The notes under the pieces were generated by a model that was not told where the DNA came from, searched no databases, and saw only the letters and a list, made by a program, of their open reading frames with translations. From positions 1,116,001-1,180,000 of the forward strand of contig OY762444.1 of assembly GCA_963665735.1 (NCBI GenBank): a stretch of DNA of 64,000 bases, in the 5' to 3' direction. A program made the translations under genes and the position numbers. Of this stretch, positions 1 through 8,360 are shown piece after piece. Within the stretch, counting starts at the first letter, position 1, and the number at the start of each line of letters is the position of its first letter. The DNA is from CATOSK01 sp963665735. Lineage in GTDB: Bacteria; Chloroflexota; Dehalococcoidia; Lucifugimonadales; UBA3495.

Positions 1-2
1 CC

Positions 3-2447
3 ACCGAGATTCTCTCCTCGGACAACTGCCGCGCCCTGGTCTCCGACGACCCCGCCAACCGGGAGTGCAGCGACGACGCCTTCGCCGTCCTCCACGCCGT
101 CCTGGACAAGCGTCTGAAGCGCCGCCGCCTCACCCTGGTGGACGCCACCAACCTCAGGCAGGAGGACCGGAAGACCCTCCAGGAAATCGCCCGCGAACAC
201 GACTGCCAGTCGGTCATCTTCGCCATCGACACCCCCGTAAAAGTCTGCCTGGAACGGAACGCCGCCCGGGAGGGCAGGAAATCCCCGGAACGGGTGGTCC
301 AGGCCCACTGCCGCCGGATGAGGATGTCCCTCCGGGACACCAAAAAGGAACGGTCCCGGGTGTACCAGCTGAAACCCCAGGAGGCCAAAGACGCCGTCAT
401 CCGGCGGGTGAAGATGCGGATCGACCTCCGGGATCAGCCCGGCCCCTTCGACCTCATCGGCGACGTCCACGGCTGCCAAGAGGAACTCGTGCAACTCCTG
501 GACAAGCTGGGCTACCGGGACGCGGACGGAACCTTCATCCACCCGGAGGAGCGACGCGCCGTGTTCCTGGGCGACCTGGTGGACCGGGGCCCGGCCAGCG
601 ACCAAGTCCTGGAGACCGCCATGAACATGGTGGAAGCCGGCTCCGCCCTGGCCGTCATGGGCAACCACGACGACAAGCTGGAACGCAAGCTCAAGGGCAA
701 CCCGGTGGAGGTCAGCCACGGGCTGGGACGGACCCTGGAACAGCTGGACAAGAGGGACGAAGAATTCAAAGAGAGGGTGAAGAAATTCCTGCACCGGCTG
801 CCCGAACAGTACCTCCTGGACGAGGGACGGCTGGCGGTGGCCCACGCCGGCATCCTGGAGAAGTACCAAGGCCGGACCAGCCGACGGGTGCGGGACTTCT
901 GCCTCTACGGGCAGACCACCGGCGAGAGCGACGAGTACGGCCTGCCGGTGCGCCAGGACTGGGCCCGGGAATACACCGGCGAGACCCTGGTGGCCTACGG
1001 CCACGTCGCCGTGGACGAGGCCCGCTGGGTGGGCAACACCATCTGCCTGGACACCGGCTGCGTCTTCGGCGGCAGCCTCACCGCCCTGCGCTACCCCGAA
1101 AGGGAACTGGTCTCCGTGCCGGCCCGGGAGACTTACTACGAAGGCATCAAGCCCTGGGAGAAGACGGCGGAGGAGGCCCGGGAGCGGGCGACGGAACGAT
1201 TCGAGCCGGGCCACATCCCCCTGGCCGGGATAACCGGCGACCTGAAGATAGACACCGCCACCCACGGCCCGGTGGAAGTTCCCGCCAACCGGGTCAACCA
1301 CGCGTTGGAACCCATGAGCCGGTACGCGGTGGACCCCAGGTGGCTCATCTACCTGCCCCCCACCATATCTCCCACCCAGACTTCCCGGTTGCCTGGAATG
1401 ATGGAACATCCCGACGAGGCCTTCCACCAGTACCGGGAAGACGGCGTGGCCAAGGTGATCTGCCAGGAGAAACACATGGGTTCCCGGGGCATCGTCATCG
1501 TGGGCCGCAGCCCGGAGGTCATCCGGGAGAAGTTCGGAGTGGATTCTCCCGCCGGGGGCGTATGCTACACCCGCACCGGACGCCGGTTTTTCCCGCCGGA
1601 GTTGGAAAAGAAATTCCTGGACCGCACCCGCCAAGCCCTGTATGCCGCCGGGCTGTGGGATGAGCTCGACACCGGTTGGATGTTGCTGGACTGCGAGATC
1701 ATGCCCTGGAGCCTGAAGGCCCGGGGGCTGCTGCAGCAGACCTACGCGCCGGTGGCCGCCGCGGCGCTGAACACCCTGGAAGCCGCCCGGGAATCCCTGG
1801 AGCAGGCCCAAGCCCGGGGCATGGACGTGGAGTCCGCCCTGGAGGACAACGGGAAACGGCTGGATGCGGTGCGGGGATACCGGCAGGCCTACCGCGAGTA
1901 CTGCTGGGAAACTTCCGAAGAACTTGAAGGCGTCAGGGTGGCGCCCTTCATGGCCCTGGCCGGGGAGCAGGGAGTCAACCACCGGGACCACCTCTGGCAG
2001 ATGAGCGTGGGGAGCCGGCTGGCCCGCGTGGACCCCAAGCTGTTCCAGGCCACCTGCCACGTGGTTGTGGAGACGGGGAACGAGGCCCAGGAAATGGCCG
2101 CCCTGGAATGGTGGCAGGAGATCACCTGCCGGGGCGGTGAGGGAATGGTGGTCAAACCGTTGGAACTCCTGCCCCGGGGCAGCCGGGACCGGATACAGCC
2201 GGCGGTGAAGGTCCGGGGCAAGGAGTACCTGCGGCTGATCTACGGCCCCGAGTACGACCTGCCCGGCAACCTGGAGCGTATGCGGGGCCGGAACCTGCGG
2301 GCGCGGCGGGAGAACGCCGTGAAGGAGTTCGCCCTGGGACTGGAGGGAATCCGGCGGTTCACCGCTGGGGAGTCTCCCGCCCGGGTGTACCAGTGCGCCA
2401 TGGGAGTGGCCGGGCTGGAATCGGAACCCGGCGACCCCCGGCTGTAG
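3..2447 (+). CDS. pnkp: Polynucleotide kinase-phosphatase-ligase (bacterial Pnkp), 5'-partial
   Basis: This is the RNA end-healing and sealing enzyme of the Pnkp/Hen1 repair pathway. The reading frame is open from base 3 and enters inside the kinase domain (SSDNCRALVSDD, typical downstream of the P-loop), so the N-terminus and P-loop lie outside the window. About 814 residues remain. The metallophosphatase domain follows, with GDVHG (about residue 153), GDLVDRG, GNHD and the AHAG/GHV histidines. The C-terminal adenylyltransferase has the nucleotidyl lysine K490 in EKHMG, DCEIM, EGMVVKP and the motif V-like VKVRGKEYL. The GTG at 138 is internal and not the start. No Hen1 gene is seen; it could lie upstream of the window. 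Confidence 0.93.
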   Translation, partial: TEILSSDNCRALVSDDPANRECSDDAFAVLHAVLDKRLKRRRLTLVDATNLRQEDRKTLQEIAREHDCQSVIFAIDTPVKVCLERNAAREGRKSPERVVQAHCRRMRMSLRDTKKERSRVYQLKPQEAKDAVIRRVKMRIDLRDQPGPFDLIGDVHGCQEELVQLLDKLGYRDADGTFIHPEERRAVFLGDLVDRGPASDQVLETAMNMVEAGSALAVMGNHDDKLERKLKGNPVEVSHGLGRTLEQLDKRDEEFKERVKKFLHRLPEQYLLDEGRLAVAHAGILEKYQGRTSRRVRDFCLYGQTTGESDEYGLPVRQDWAREYTGETLVAYGHVAVDEARWVGNTICLDTGCVFGGSLTALRYPERELVSVPARETYYEGIKPWEKTAEEARERATERFEPGHIPLAGITGDLKIDTATHGPVEVPANRVNHALEPMSRYAVDPRWLIYLPPTISPTQTSRLPGMMEHPDEAFHQYREDGVAKVICQEKHMGSRGIVIVGRSPEVIREKFGVDSPAGGVCYTRTGRRFFPPELEKKFLDRTRQALYAAGLWDELDTGWMLLDCEIMPWSLKARGLLQQTYAPVAAAALNTLEAARESLEQAQARGMDVESALEDNGKRLDAVRGYRQAYREYCWETSEELEGVRVAPFMALAGEQGVNHRDHLWQMSVGSRLARVDPKLFQATCHVVVETGNEAQEMAALEWWQEITCRGGEGMVVKPLELLPRGSRDRIQPAVKVRGKEYLRLIYGPEYDLPGNLERMRGRNLRARRENAVKEFALGLEGIRRFTAGESPARVYQCAMGVAGLESEPGDPRL

Positions 2448-2465
2448 AAACAGGCCCCACGCCCC

Positions 2466-2545
2466 GTCCCGGTGGATAGTGGCTAGTGGCCAGTAATTGG
2501 TGACCCATCCCCAACTATCCGATACCCACCATCCACCCAGGAGGA
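2466..2545. repeat. Intergenic inverted repeat of GTGGATAGT/ACTATCC words
   Basis: The spacer after pnkp contains GGTGGATAGTGGCTAGTGGCC and, 40 bases on, CCAACTATCC followed by ACCCACCATCCACCC. The arms are inverted (GGATAGT/ACTATCC, GGTGGAT/ATCCACC). The same vocabulary recurs near 16.3, 46.55, 49.15, 51.63 and 52.84 kb. Confidence 0.7.
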
Positions 2546-2550
2546 AGGGA

Positions 2551-2928
2551 ATGACCAGCATCCACCAACTGACGAAGAATCTCCGGGACAAAACCGACGA
2601 GGAAGTTCTGGAGGGAATCGCCGACATCATCGAAGCCGACCCCACCCGGTGGACCCAGGGCGTCAATTTCATGATGGAGGACGGAACGTGCCTCACCAAC
2701 CCCAACCTGGCCCACTCCGCCTGCGCCGTGGGGTTCATCGACGCGGTATACCCCATCGAAATCCACTGGGAACGGAACTGGAACCTGGTCTCGATGATGC
2801 AGGAGAACATACCCAAAAAATACGGGACCCCCGGGACCCGGTACAACCTGACCAAGTACAACGACACCCGCCGTGACGCAGCGGAGGTCATCGCCTGGTT
2901 CCGCAGGGCCGCAGCCCAGGCCGGATGA
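2551..2928 (+). CDS. DUF6197-like small protein (family A, copy 1)
   Basis: 125 residues, function unknown. The ATG at 2551 is chosen for the AGGAGGAAGGG just upstream. It shows the full family pattern: an N-terminal helix (EVLEGIADIIEADP), RWTQG, SACAVGFIDAVY, then a C-terminal KYNDTRRDAAEVIAWFRRAA. The arrangement resembles the actinobacterial and phage DUF6197 group (W-T-x-G, C-A-x-G, W/Y-N-D). It heads a run of three close paralogues and was probably made by tandem duplication. The family assignment rests on recalled motif similarity, not a search. Confidence 0.85.
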   Translation: MTSIHQLTKNLRDKTDEEVLEGIADIIEADPTRWTQGVNFMMEDGTCLTNPNLAHSACAVGFIDAVYPIEIHWERNWNLVSMMQENIPKKYGTPGTRYNLTKYNDTRRDAAEVIAWFRRAAAQAG

Positions 2929-2948
2929 CCGGCAACAGGGAGAGAACA

Positions 2949-3383
2949 ATGGAAACGGAGAGCATATCGGGACTCACCCGGAACCTGCCCGGCAAGCCCG
3001 GCGCGGAGATACTGGCAGGAATCGCCGACATCATCGAGTCCAACCCCCGGAGGTGGACCACCGGCAATCTTTTCAGGGAGAAGCGCGGAGCCGCCACCGA
3101 CAACCCGGAACTGGCCCACCAGGCCTGCGCCGTCGGGTTCACCGACGCGGTGTACGACAACCAAATCCACGGCGATGAGAACCGGGAACTGGCCCGGCAT
3201 CTCCTGAGCGCAGTTCCAACGGAATCGCCGGACCGGGTCCGGCAATACCCCTGGAAACAGGTCCGGCACCTGGTAACCCGCTACAACGATTCCCTGGAAA
3301 ACGCCGGGCAGGCCGTTGAATGGTTCCGGCGAGCCGCAGAAACGGCCCGGAACCGGGAACAGGCGACCGGCAGCCGTGGATAG
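2949..3383 (+). CDS. DUF6197-like small protein (family A, copy 2)
   Basis: 144 residues. The ATG at 2949 has CAGGGAGAGA in front; an ATG overlapping the previous stop at 2925 is the alternative start. Motifs are RRWTTG, QACAVGFTDAVY and RYNDSLENAGQAVEWFRRAAE. The C-terminal repeat of the ND-x-x-(E/R)-x-A-x-E-x-x-x-W-F-R-R-A-A helix is very close to copies 1 and 3. Function unknown. Confidence 0.84.
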   Translation: METESISGLTRNLPGKPGAEILAGIADIIESNPRRWTTGNLFREKRGAATDNPELAHQACAVGFTDAVYDNQIHGDENRELARHLLSAVPTESPDRVRQYPWKQVRHLVTRYNDSLENAGQAVEWFRRAAETARNREQATGSRG

Positions 3384-3412
3384 GACGAAACCCCGGGATC
3401 AGGAGGCAGACA

Positions 3413-3829
3413 ATGACCGGCAGGAACATCCGTGAACTGGCCGCTACCCTCAGGGGAAAACCCGACGCCGACGTACTGGAGGGAATCGCCGCCATCATCG
3501 AGGACGATCCCGACAGGTGGGGAAGGGGGTTCGTGTTCAAGTCCGAGGAAGGCGAGTCCACCTACGACGCGAGCCGGGCCCATTCAGCCTGCGCCGTCGG
3601 GTTCGCCGACCTGGTATACCCCCCGGACGTCTTACCGGAGGAAAACCGGGAGTTGACCGGCAGGCTGCTGGAACCCATAGCGCCGAAACAAGAAGGACGT
3701 CAGTCCCGCTACAGCGCGATCAAGTACAACGATACCCGACGGGACGTGGCGGAGATCATCGCCTGGTTCCGAAAAGCGGCGGAAATAGCCCGGCAGGAAC
3801 AAACGGAACCCCCGGATGGGACTTGGTGA
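3413..3829 (+). CDS. DUF6197-like small protein (family A, copy 3)
   Basis: 138 residues. Start at 3413 behind AGGAGGC. It carries DRWGRG, SACAVGFADLVYP and KYNDTRRDVAEIIAWFRKAAE, nearly the same C-terminal helix as copy 1. The stop overlaps the GTG of the next gene, so translation is probably coupled. Confidence 0.84.
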   Translation: MTGRNIRELAATLRGKPDADVLEGIAAIIEDDPDRWGRGFVFKSEEGESTYDASRAHSACAVGFADLVYPPDVLPEENRELTGRLLEPIAPKQEGRQSRYSAIKYNDTRRDVAEIIAWFRKAAEIARQEQTEPPDGTW

Positions 3830-4062
3830 AGACCCCCCTGTACCACGTCTGGGCGCTGCTGGACCACGACACCCTGAAACGGCTGGCCAGCCGGCCCCAC
3901 GACCCGACCCCGGCGGCGTGGACGTCGCGGTCGTCGGCCCGCAGTTGGGCCGAGAAAAGGCTGGCCCTGACCGGCTATAAGATCCTGCGCTGCAACCACC
4001 GGGACTGCGCCATCTGCCAGGCCGCCGCAGAAGCCTGGAACATCGATGTCAGTGAAAGGTAG
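3826..4062 (+). CDS. Unknown small protein with CxxxxCxxC cluster
   Basis: 78 residues starting at a GTG that overlaps the stop of the upstream gene (GTGA). Starts MKTPLYHVWALLDHDTLKRL. The C-terminal part has CNHRDCAIC, a possible metal or disulfide cluster. I do not recognise the family. The position inside a tight coupled run supports it as real. Confidence 0.6.
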   Translation: MKTPLYHVWALLDHDTLKRLASRPHDPTPAAWTSRSSARSWAEKRLALTGYKILRCNHRDCAICQAAAEAWNIDVSER

Positions 4063-4071
4063 CCGGCGACC

Positions 4072-4275
4072 GTGGAGAATGTCCGAATGCCAGCAGGAAC
4101 TCACAGCAAAGCCGAATGCCCCGCCTGTGGACGGGAGATAGCCTACAAGTCCAAGTATTCCGTCCAGATCCGAGAACACCAGCCGCCCAAGGGTAAGCCG
4201 CTCAACGAACGGGGGACCTGTCCCGGCTCTTCCCGCAAGATTTACGCGCACATGAGGAGGCGCGAGCATACTTGA
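4072..4275 (+). CDS. Small zinc-ribbon-like protein
   Basis: 67 residues from GTG at 4072, or 62 from ATG at 4087. It has one CPAC knuckle near the N-terminus (CPACGREIAYKSKYSVQIR) and a later lone Cys in RGTCPGSS, with a basic tail. This is half a zinc ribbon at best. Probable nucleic-acid-binding micro-protein; no family recognised. Confidence 0.55.
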   Translation: MENVRMPAGTHSKAECPACGREIAYKSKYSVQIREHQPPKGKPLNERGTCPGSSRKIYAHMRRREHT

Positions 4276-4356
4276 AACGACCGCCCGGGATTGAAAGGCT
4301 TTCCGCCCACCCAGGTACCAGTCACCGGCCACCGTCCACCGAACACCGGAGGAGAG
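4274..4356. repeat. Spacer with GATTGAAAGG and CCACCGTCCACC repeat words
   Basis: Right after the stop is GGGATTGAAAGGCTTTCCG, then CAGTCACCGGCCACCGTCC, then the GGAGGAGAG ribosome site of the next gene. Both word classes recur in many spacers of this window. Confidence 0.5.
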
Positions 4357-4357
4357 A

Positions 4358-4936
4358 ATGGGATCCCGCGCCCACATCGGAAAGATACACCCCGACGGCC
4401 AAGTGGAGTACGTCTACCTGGGCCACGGCTGCTACCCCGATGACGCCGGCATCATCCTGCTGGAGAACTACCGGGAAGAAGAACAAGCCGATGCCCTGAT
4501 CCGGGGAGGCTCCATCGTCAACCTGGGGCCCGACGAGAAACGCACCGGACGCTACCACCTGACCCACTGGGACGACTGGGAAGATTCCGCCCCCGTCGTC
4601 ATGCAGGGAGGCAGCGAGGCCTTCTTCGGAACCCTGAACATCCCCGGCCCCGAGTGGCTCTACGCCTGGACTCCCGACGGCTGGCTGACCGCGCCGGCGG
4701 ACTGCCACCCCCCGGACGGCTGGTGGAAGAACCTGGCCGTCATGTCCCCCCAGGAGTACCAGGACTGGTTCGACCACAACCAACAGCCGGAATGGGTGGA
4801 GTGGCGGGAACGGGCCCGGGAAAAACAGCGGCCCCGGCCGTTGATCCACGTCATCACTCAGTACGTCCGGGAGAAGGCGAAACGGAAGCTCCGGAAGGAA
4901 AAAACCCAGACGGCGCTCGACGTCATCGGCTGGTGA
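4358..4936 (+). CDS. Conserved-looking hypothetical protein, Trp-rich
   Basis: 192 residues with a GGAGGAGAGA ribosome site. The first two thirds are rich in Gly, Trp and acidic residues (HLTHWDDWEDSAPVV, WLYAWTPDGWL). The last 40 residues are strongly basic (VREKAKRKLRKEK), suggesting nucleic-acid or membrane contact. No signal peptide or membrane segment. Family not recognised. Confidence 0.7.
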   Translation: MGSRAHIGKIHPDGQVEYVYLGHGCYPDDAGIILLENYREEEQADALIRGGSIVNLGPDEKRTGRYHLTHWDDWEDSAPVVMQGGSEAFFGTLNIPGPEWLYAWTPDGWLTAPADCHPPDGWWKNLAVMSPQEYQDWFDHNQQPEWVEWRERAREKQRPRPLIHVITQYVREKAKRKLRKEKTQTALDVIGW

Positions 4937-4963
4937 GCCCGGCACAGGAAAGGAGCAACCCGG

Positions 4964-5158
4964 ATGAAAGTAAGAGAGTTGAAAGAAGTCCTGGACGACT
5001 TCGACCCCGAAATGGAAGTCGCCGTCGGGGTCAGGGAAGGCGGCAGGGAAGTCCCCTACGGCTTCAGCGAGGATGACATCTACGAGTTGGATTTTGCCTG
5101 GGACGGCGAACGGGAACGCCTGCTGGCCATAGCGTGCCCCGACCTCATGTCCCACTGA
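4964..5158 (+). CDS. Small acidic protein with MKVRELKEVLDDFDPEMEV start
   Basis: 64 residues behind AAAGGAG. The start motif, a short helix ending D-D-F-D-P-E-M-E-V-x-V, is familiar from many small phage and plasmid proteins of unknown function. One beta-rich domain, acidic overall. Function unknown. Confidence 0.7.
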   Translation: MKVRELKEVLDDFDPEMEVAVGVREGGREVPYGFSEDDIYELDFAWDGERERLLAIACPDLMSH

Positions 5159-5178
5159 CAATTCACGGAGAAAGGAAC

Positions 5179-5877
5179 ATGACCACCTACCCCAGCCTAG
5201 ATGCCTACTACCGGGAGAATCCCGGGGGAAGACAAAACAGCCCCGAGGCCGACTACGGCGTCCACTGGACCATGCCCGGGGAGAGGACCCGCCAACGGGT
5301 CTCCTACGTGATGAACACCGGCGAGATCTACGCCGCCAGTCCCAACGGACCGGTGACCGTCCTGGCGACCTTTCCCCCCGACCCCGGCGCGGGGCCCATG
5401 GATGTATGGTACAAGAACCTGGACCGCCACCTGGACGGCTGGGCCAGCCGCTGCGCCCGGCCCGGCGGGATGAACTGGCTGATTCAAAGGCTGAACGAGA
5501 GTCCCGGAGAAATTGAAGTCTCCCACCTCTTCGGGAACGCCGGCCCCAACGGCCATGAGACGGCCCTCTGCGGAGCCAGGGACGGCCGGCAGTACCTGGC
5601 CAGGGAACTGGAGGAGAGCCGGAAGCGAAGAATATCCTGCGAACGGTGCACGGAACTGGACGCGGAGAACCATCACCAGAACTGGGAATTCGAGTACCGG
5701 GCGATCACCCGCGAGGACGATGAATTCCTGGTCTGCCGGTTCTGCGGGAAATTGGAACGGGACCACGACCCCGGCGGCTGGCTGGGAACGCCCCGCGACC
5801 CGGGAATCGCCGCCACCTGGACCTGCCGGGAGTGCGGGCTCCGGGGATACGACCCGGTCACCCTGATGCGGGTATAG
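5179..5877 (+). CDS. Hypothetical protein with C-terminal zinc ribbon
   Basis: 232 residues; ATG 5179 follows GGAGAAAGG. The middle has a CERCTELD segment. The end has two paired knuckles, CRFCGKLERDHDP and CRECGLRG, that make a plausible zinc ribbon. The N-terminal region (DAYYRENPGG ... VHWTMPGERTRQRVSYVMNTGEIYA) is not recognised. Probably nucleic-acid or protein binding. Confidence 0.68.
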   Translation: MTTYPSLDAYYRENPGGRQNSPEADYGVHWTMPGERTRQRVSYVMNTGEIYAASPNGPVTVLATFPPDPGAGPMDVWYKNLDRHLDGWASRCARPGGMNWLIQRLNESPGEIEVSHLFGNAGPNGHETALCGARDGRQYLARELEESRKRRISCERCTELDAENHHQNWEFEYRAITREDDEFLVCRFCGKLERDHDPGGWLGTPRDPGIAATWTCRECGLRGYDPVTLMRV

Positions 5878-5889
5878 GAGAGAAAGCCG

Positions 5890-6759
5890 GTGAAACCCGA
5901 CAAACTGACGGAAATCACAATTGAAAACTTCCGCAGCATCGACCGTCTGGAACTCCGGGACCTGGGAGACATCAACGTCGTCAACACCGGGAACGACGTC
6001 GGAAATACCCACGTCCTGGACGCCGTCCAGCTGTACGCCGGCCGGGGCAGCCCCCAGGTCATCCGGGAGATCCTGCTGCGGGACGACGAGTTCCTGAACG
6101 GAACCTACGACGGCCCCGTCCTACCGGACCGGGACGCCCTGTTCCACGACAGGGACAACGGGGCGGAAATTAGCATCTCCGGCCAGGACTGCCGGCTGGC
6201 AATACGGGTCGACGAACAGGACCTGGAACAGAACACTCTCACCGTCTCAACGCAGGGGCGGAACCGCCGGGTGAGCCTGGAGAACCCGTACGGGTTCCGG
6301 TTCCACCCGGGAGGGGAGAGGGATGCAACAACCTGCATCCGGGTGGGACCCCGGGAGCCGGACAACGACACCCTGGTTGGACTCTACTACCCCATAGCCC
6401 TGACCGACGGGGAGGAACGGGTTGCGGAATTCATCACCAGGGTCGCCGGGACATGGGTGGACCGTATCGGCAGCGTCGGGGACCAGGAACGGGCGCGGGT
6501 CATGGTGCGAACGCCGGGGAGCCGGACCCCCGTGCCGCTGCGCAGCCTGGGACCGGAAACGGTGCAGGCGGCCCACGCGGCGATGGCCCTGGAGAACGCC
6601 CGGGGAGGCATCCTGCTGCTGGACCAGGCCCACACGAGAATCCGACCGGAGGCCCGGGAAATAATGTGGCGGAGCATCGCCCTGGGCATCCGGGGCGAGG
6701 CGCAGGTATTTACCACCACCGACCCGGACAAGGTTCACCGGGCGCCGGCAGCAGAGTAG
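5890..6759 (+). CDS. AAA/OLD-type ATPase-like protein with degenerate Walker A
   Basis: 289 residues from GTG 5890, with AGGAGAGAAAG in front. The N-terminus reads like a RecF/OLD ATPase (TEITIENFRSIDRLELRDLGDINVV). The P-loop is GNDVGNTHVLDAV, lacking the invariant Lys of GxxGxGK(S/T). The Walker B-like GGILLLDQAHTRI has Gln where the catalytic Glu is expected. At 289 residues it is short for AAA_15/OLD proteins. It is probably a non-hydrolysing relative or a decaying copy. Neighbours are unknown small genes. Confidence 0.7.
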   Translation: MKPDKLTEITIENFRSIDRLELRDLGDINVVNTGNDVGNTHVLDAVQLYAGRGSPQVIREILLRDDEFLNGTYDGPVLPDRDALFHDRDNGAEISISGQDCRLAIRVDEQDLEQNTLTVSTQGRNRRVSLENPYGFRFHPGGERDATTCIRVGPREPDNDTLVGLYYPIALTDGEERVAEFITRVAGTWVDRIGSVGDQERARVMVRTPGSRTPVPLRSLGPETVQAAHAAMALENARGGILLLDQAHTRIRPEAREIMWRSIALGIRGEAQVFTTTDPDKVHRAPAAE

Positions 6760-6796
6760 AAAAGAGCGCAGCCGTACGCGGAGAGAGGCAGGAAAG

Positions 6797-7210
6797 ATGA
6801 CCCTGACCATCCTGGAGAAACGGGGGGCGATGAACCCCGGAACGGCGGAAGGGATTCTCTCCGAAATATCCGCCGCCGTGCGCCGCAACCCCGGATCCTG
6901 GAACCGCTACTATACGTTCGTCAACCACAAGGGCAAGGTATTCACCCCCTGGGAAATCCGGTGGCCGGGCTACGCCCGCCGGAACGCCGCCAGCGCCTGC
7001 GCCCGGGGCTGGCTCCGGCTGGCCGGGGAGAAAGCCCCGGAGGAAGAGAGACGCCGGGCCGGGCAGGCCCTGGAACAAGCCATCCCGGCCGAACTCAGGA
7101 GGCAGGGAGTGGACGGCTACAACGACTCCCTGGAAAGCGCGGAAGAATTCACAGCCTGGGTGGAACGGGCCCTGGCCATACTGGAAAACGGAGGAGACAA
7201 GCAGGCATGA
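6797..7210 (+). CDS. DUF6197-like small protein (family A, copy 4)
   Basis: 137 residues. Motifs: GSWNRYYTFVNHKG, SACARGWLRLAGE, GYNDSLESAEEFTAWVERAL. The usual CAVG is CARG here. The stop overlaps the next ATG (ATGA), opening a coupled chain of seven genes up to 9990. Confidence 0.82.
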   Translation: MTLTILEKRGAMNPGTAEGILSEISAAVRRNPGSWNRYYTFVNHKGKVFTPWEIRWPGYARRNAASACARGWLRLAGEKAPEEERRRAGQALEQAIPAELRRQGVDGYNDSLESAEEFTAWVERALAILENGGDKQA

Positions 7211-7635
7211 CCACGCTGATGGAATCAATCAGGGAAATCAACGCCGGGGAATTCCCCCGGGACGCCCGGGGCATACTGGAAATGGCCGCCGATACCGTGG
7301 AAACTCATCCCGACACCTGGACCATCGGGGAGACCTTCCGCCGTTCCGACGGCAGCCCCATGGCCGCCAACCCCGCCAACGCCCCCTACGAAGAGAGTCA
7401 CTTCAACGAAGCCGGTTCCGCCTGCGCCGTGGGATGGATCCAGTTCCTCGGCCACCAGGCCGGCCGGCTGGCCCGGCGCCGGGCGGACCAAGCCCTGCAA
7501 CAGGCGATACCCCCTCCCTTCCAGGCCCACGGAGTGACCGGCTACAACGACCAGCTGGAATACCCGGAACAGTTCGTGCAGTGGGCCCGGAGGACGGTCG
7601 CCATGATTGACGCCGAGGCGGAGGAGAAGGAATGA
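7207..7635 (+). CDS. DUF6197-like small protein (family A, copy 5)
   Basis: 142 residues; the start at 7207 overlaps the previous stop. Motifs: DTWTIGETFRR, SACAVGWIQFLG, GYNDQLEYPEQFVQWARRTV. The stretch DARGILEMAADTVE at the N-terminus matches the decayed copy at 59149, which shows that one is a relative. Confidence 0.84.
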   Translation: MTTLMESIREINAGEFPRDARGILEMAADTVETHPDTWTIGETFRRSDGSPMAANPANAPYEESHFNEAGSACAVGWIQFLGHQAGRLARRRADQALQQAIPPPFQAHGVTGYNDQLEYPEQFVQWARRTVAMIDAEAEEKE

Positions 7636-7997
7636 AGGTTGAAGAACTGCAGCAGCTGGCCCAAGCCAACGACCGGGTGAGGGAACTGCTGGAACAAGGC
7701 TGGACCCAGGACGTCTTCGCCCGCCGGGAGGACGGAACCGCCGTCAATCCCAATAGCCCCGAGGCGGTGAGCTTCTGCATCTCCGGCGGAGTGCATCGCG
7801 CCGCCCGGGAAATCGTCCCCGAGGAGGACCTGTCCGACCTCCTCACCTGGCACCTGAAGTACATCGAGGACGCCCTGGGTTCAAGGAACCCGGTCATCTA
7901 CAACGATGACCCGGAACGGACGCAGGAAGACGTCATCGACCTGCTGGACCGGGTGGGACGGCGCATCAGGAAGGACGTGGAGACCGGCAGGAGATGA
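7632..7997 (+). CDS. DUF6197-like small protein (family A, copy 6, divergent)
   Basis: 121 residues, ATGA overlap on both sides. Of all copies this looks most like classical DUF6197: GWTQDVFARREDG, SFCISGGVHRAA in place of CAVG, and IYNDDPERTQEDVIDLLDRV. It anchors the family identification. Confidence 0.82.
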   Translation: MKVEELQQLAQANDRVRELLEQGWTQDVFARREDGTAVNPNSPEAVSFCISGGVHRAAREIVPEEDLSDLLTWHLKYIEDALGSRNPVIYNDDPERTQEDVIDLLDRVGRRIRKDVETGRR

Positions 7998-8356
7998 AAC
8001 GGAAGAATCTCAGCGAAACCCTCGCCCGGCTGGAGAAACCCGGCAGCCCGGGCCAACTCCTGGAAAGCATGGCCCAAATCTGGGAAAATCACCCCGGCTC
8101 CTGGACCACCGGAGTCCCGGCCCGGGACCGGGACGGGAAGCAGGTTCCATCCAGCAGCGCCAGAGCCGTATCCTTCTGCGCCGAGGGCCTGGCCAAGCGT
8201 TTGGAACCGGAATGGGGAACATTCCGGTCCGCGCTGGCGGCATTGGAGAAAACCCACAACCAGGACGTGGGAGTGACCAACGACGCCCTGGCAAACCAGT
8301 ACGAAGCGGCCCGGTGGGCCCGGAGCGCCGCAGCATTCCTACCCAATGGGGAATGA
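7994..8356 (+). CDS. DUF6197-like small protein (family A, copy 7)
   Basis: 120 residues. Motifs: GSWTTGVPARDRDG, AVSFCAEGLAKRLE, VTNDALANQYEAARWARSAA. The AVSFCAEGL segment is the closest counterpart of AVSG-stop-AEGL in the TGA-interrupted copy at 43518, placing that TGA on the conserved Cys. Confidence 0.82.
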   Translation: MKRKNLSETLARLEKPGSPGQLLESMAQIWENHPGSWTTGVPARDRDGKQVPSSSARAVSFCAEGLAKRLEPEWGTFRSALAALEKTHNQDVGVTNDALANQYEAARWARSAAAFLPNGE

Positions 8357-8360
8357 AGAA

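Noticed and set aside
65..1663. 532-codon frame overlapping pnkp in another register
   Set aside because: Translation is Arg/Pro/Gly-rich low complexity typical of shadow frames in GC-rich DNA; pnkp motifs lie in the other frame.
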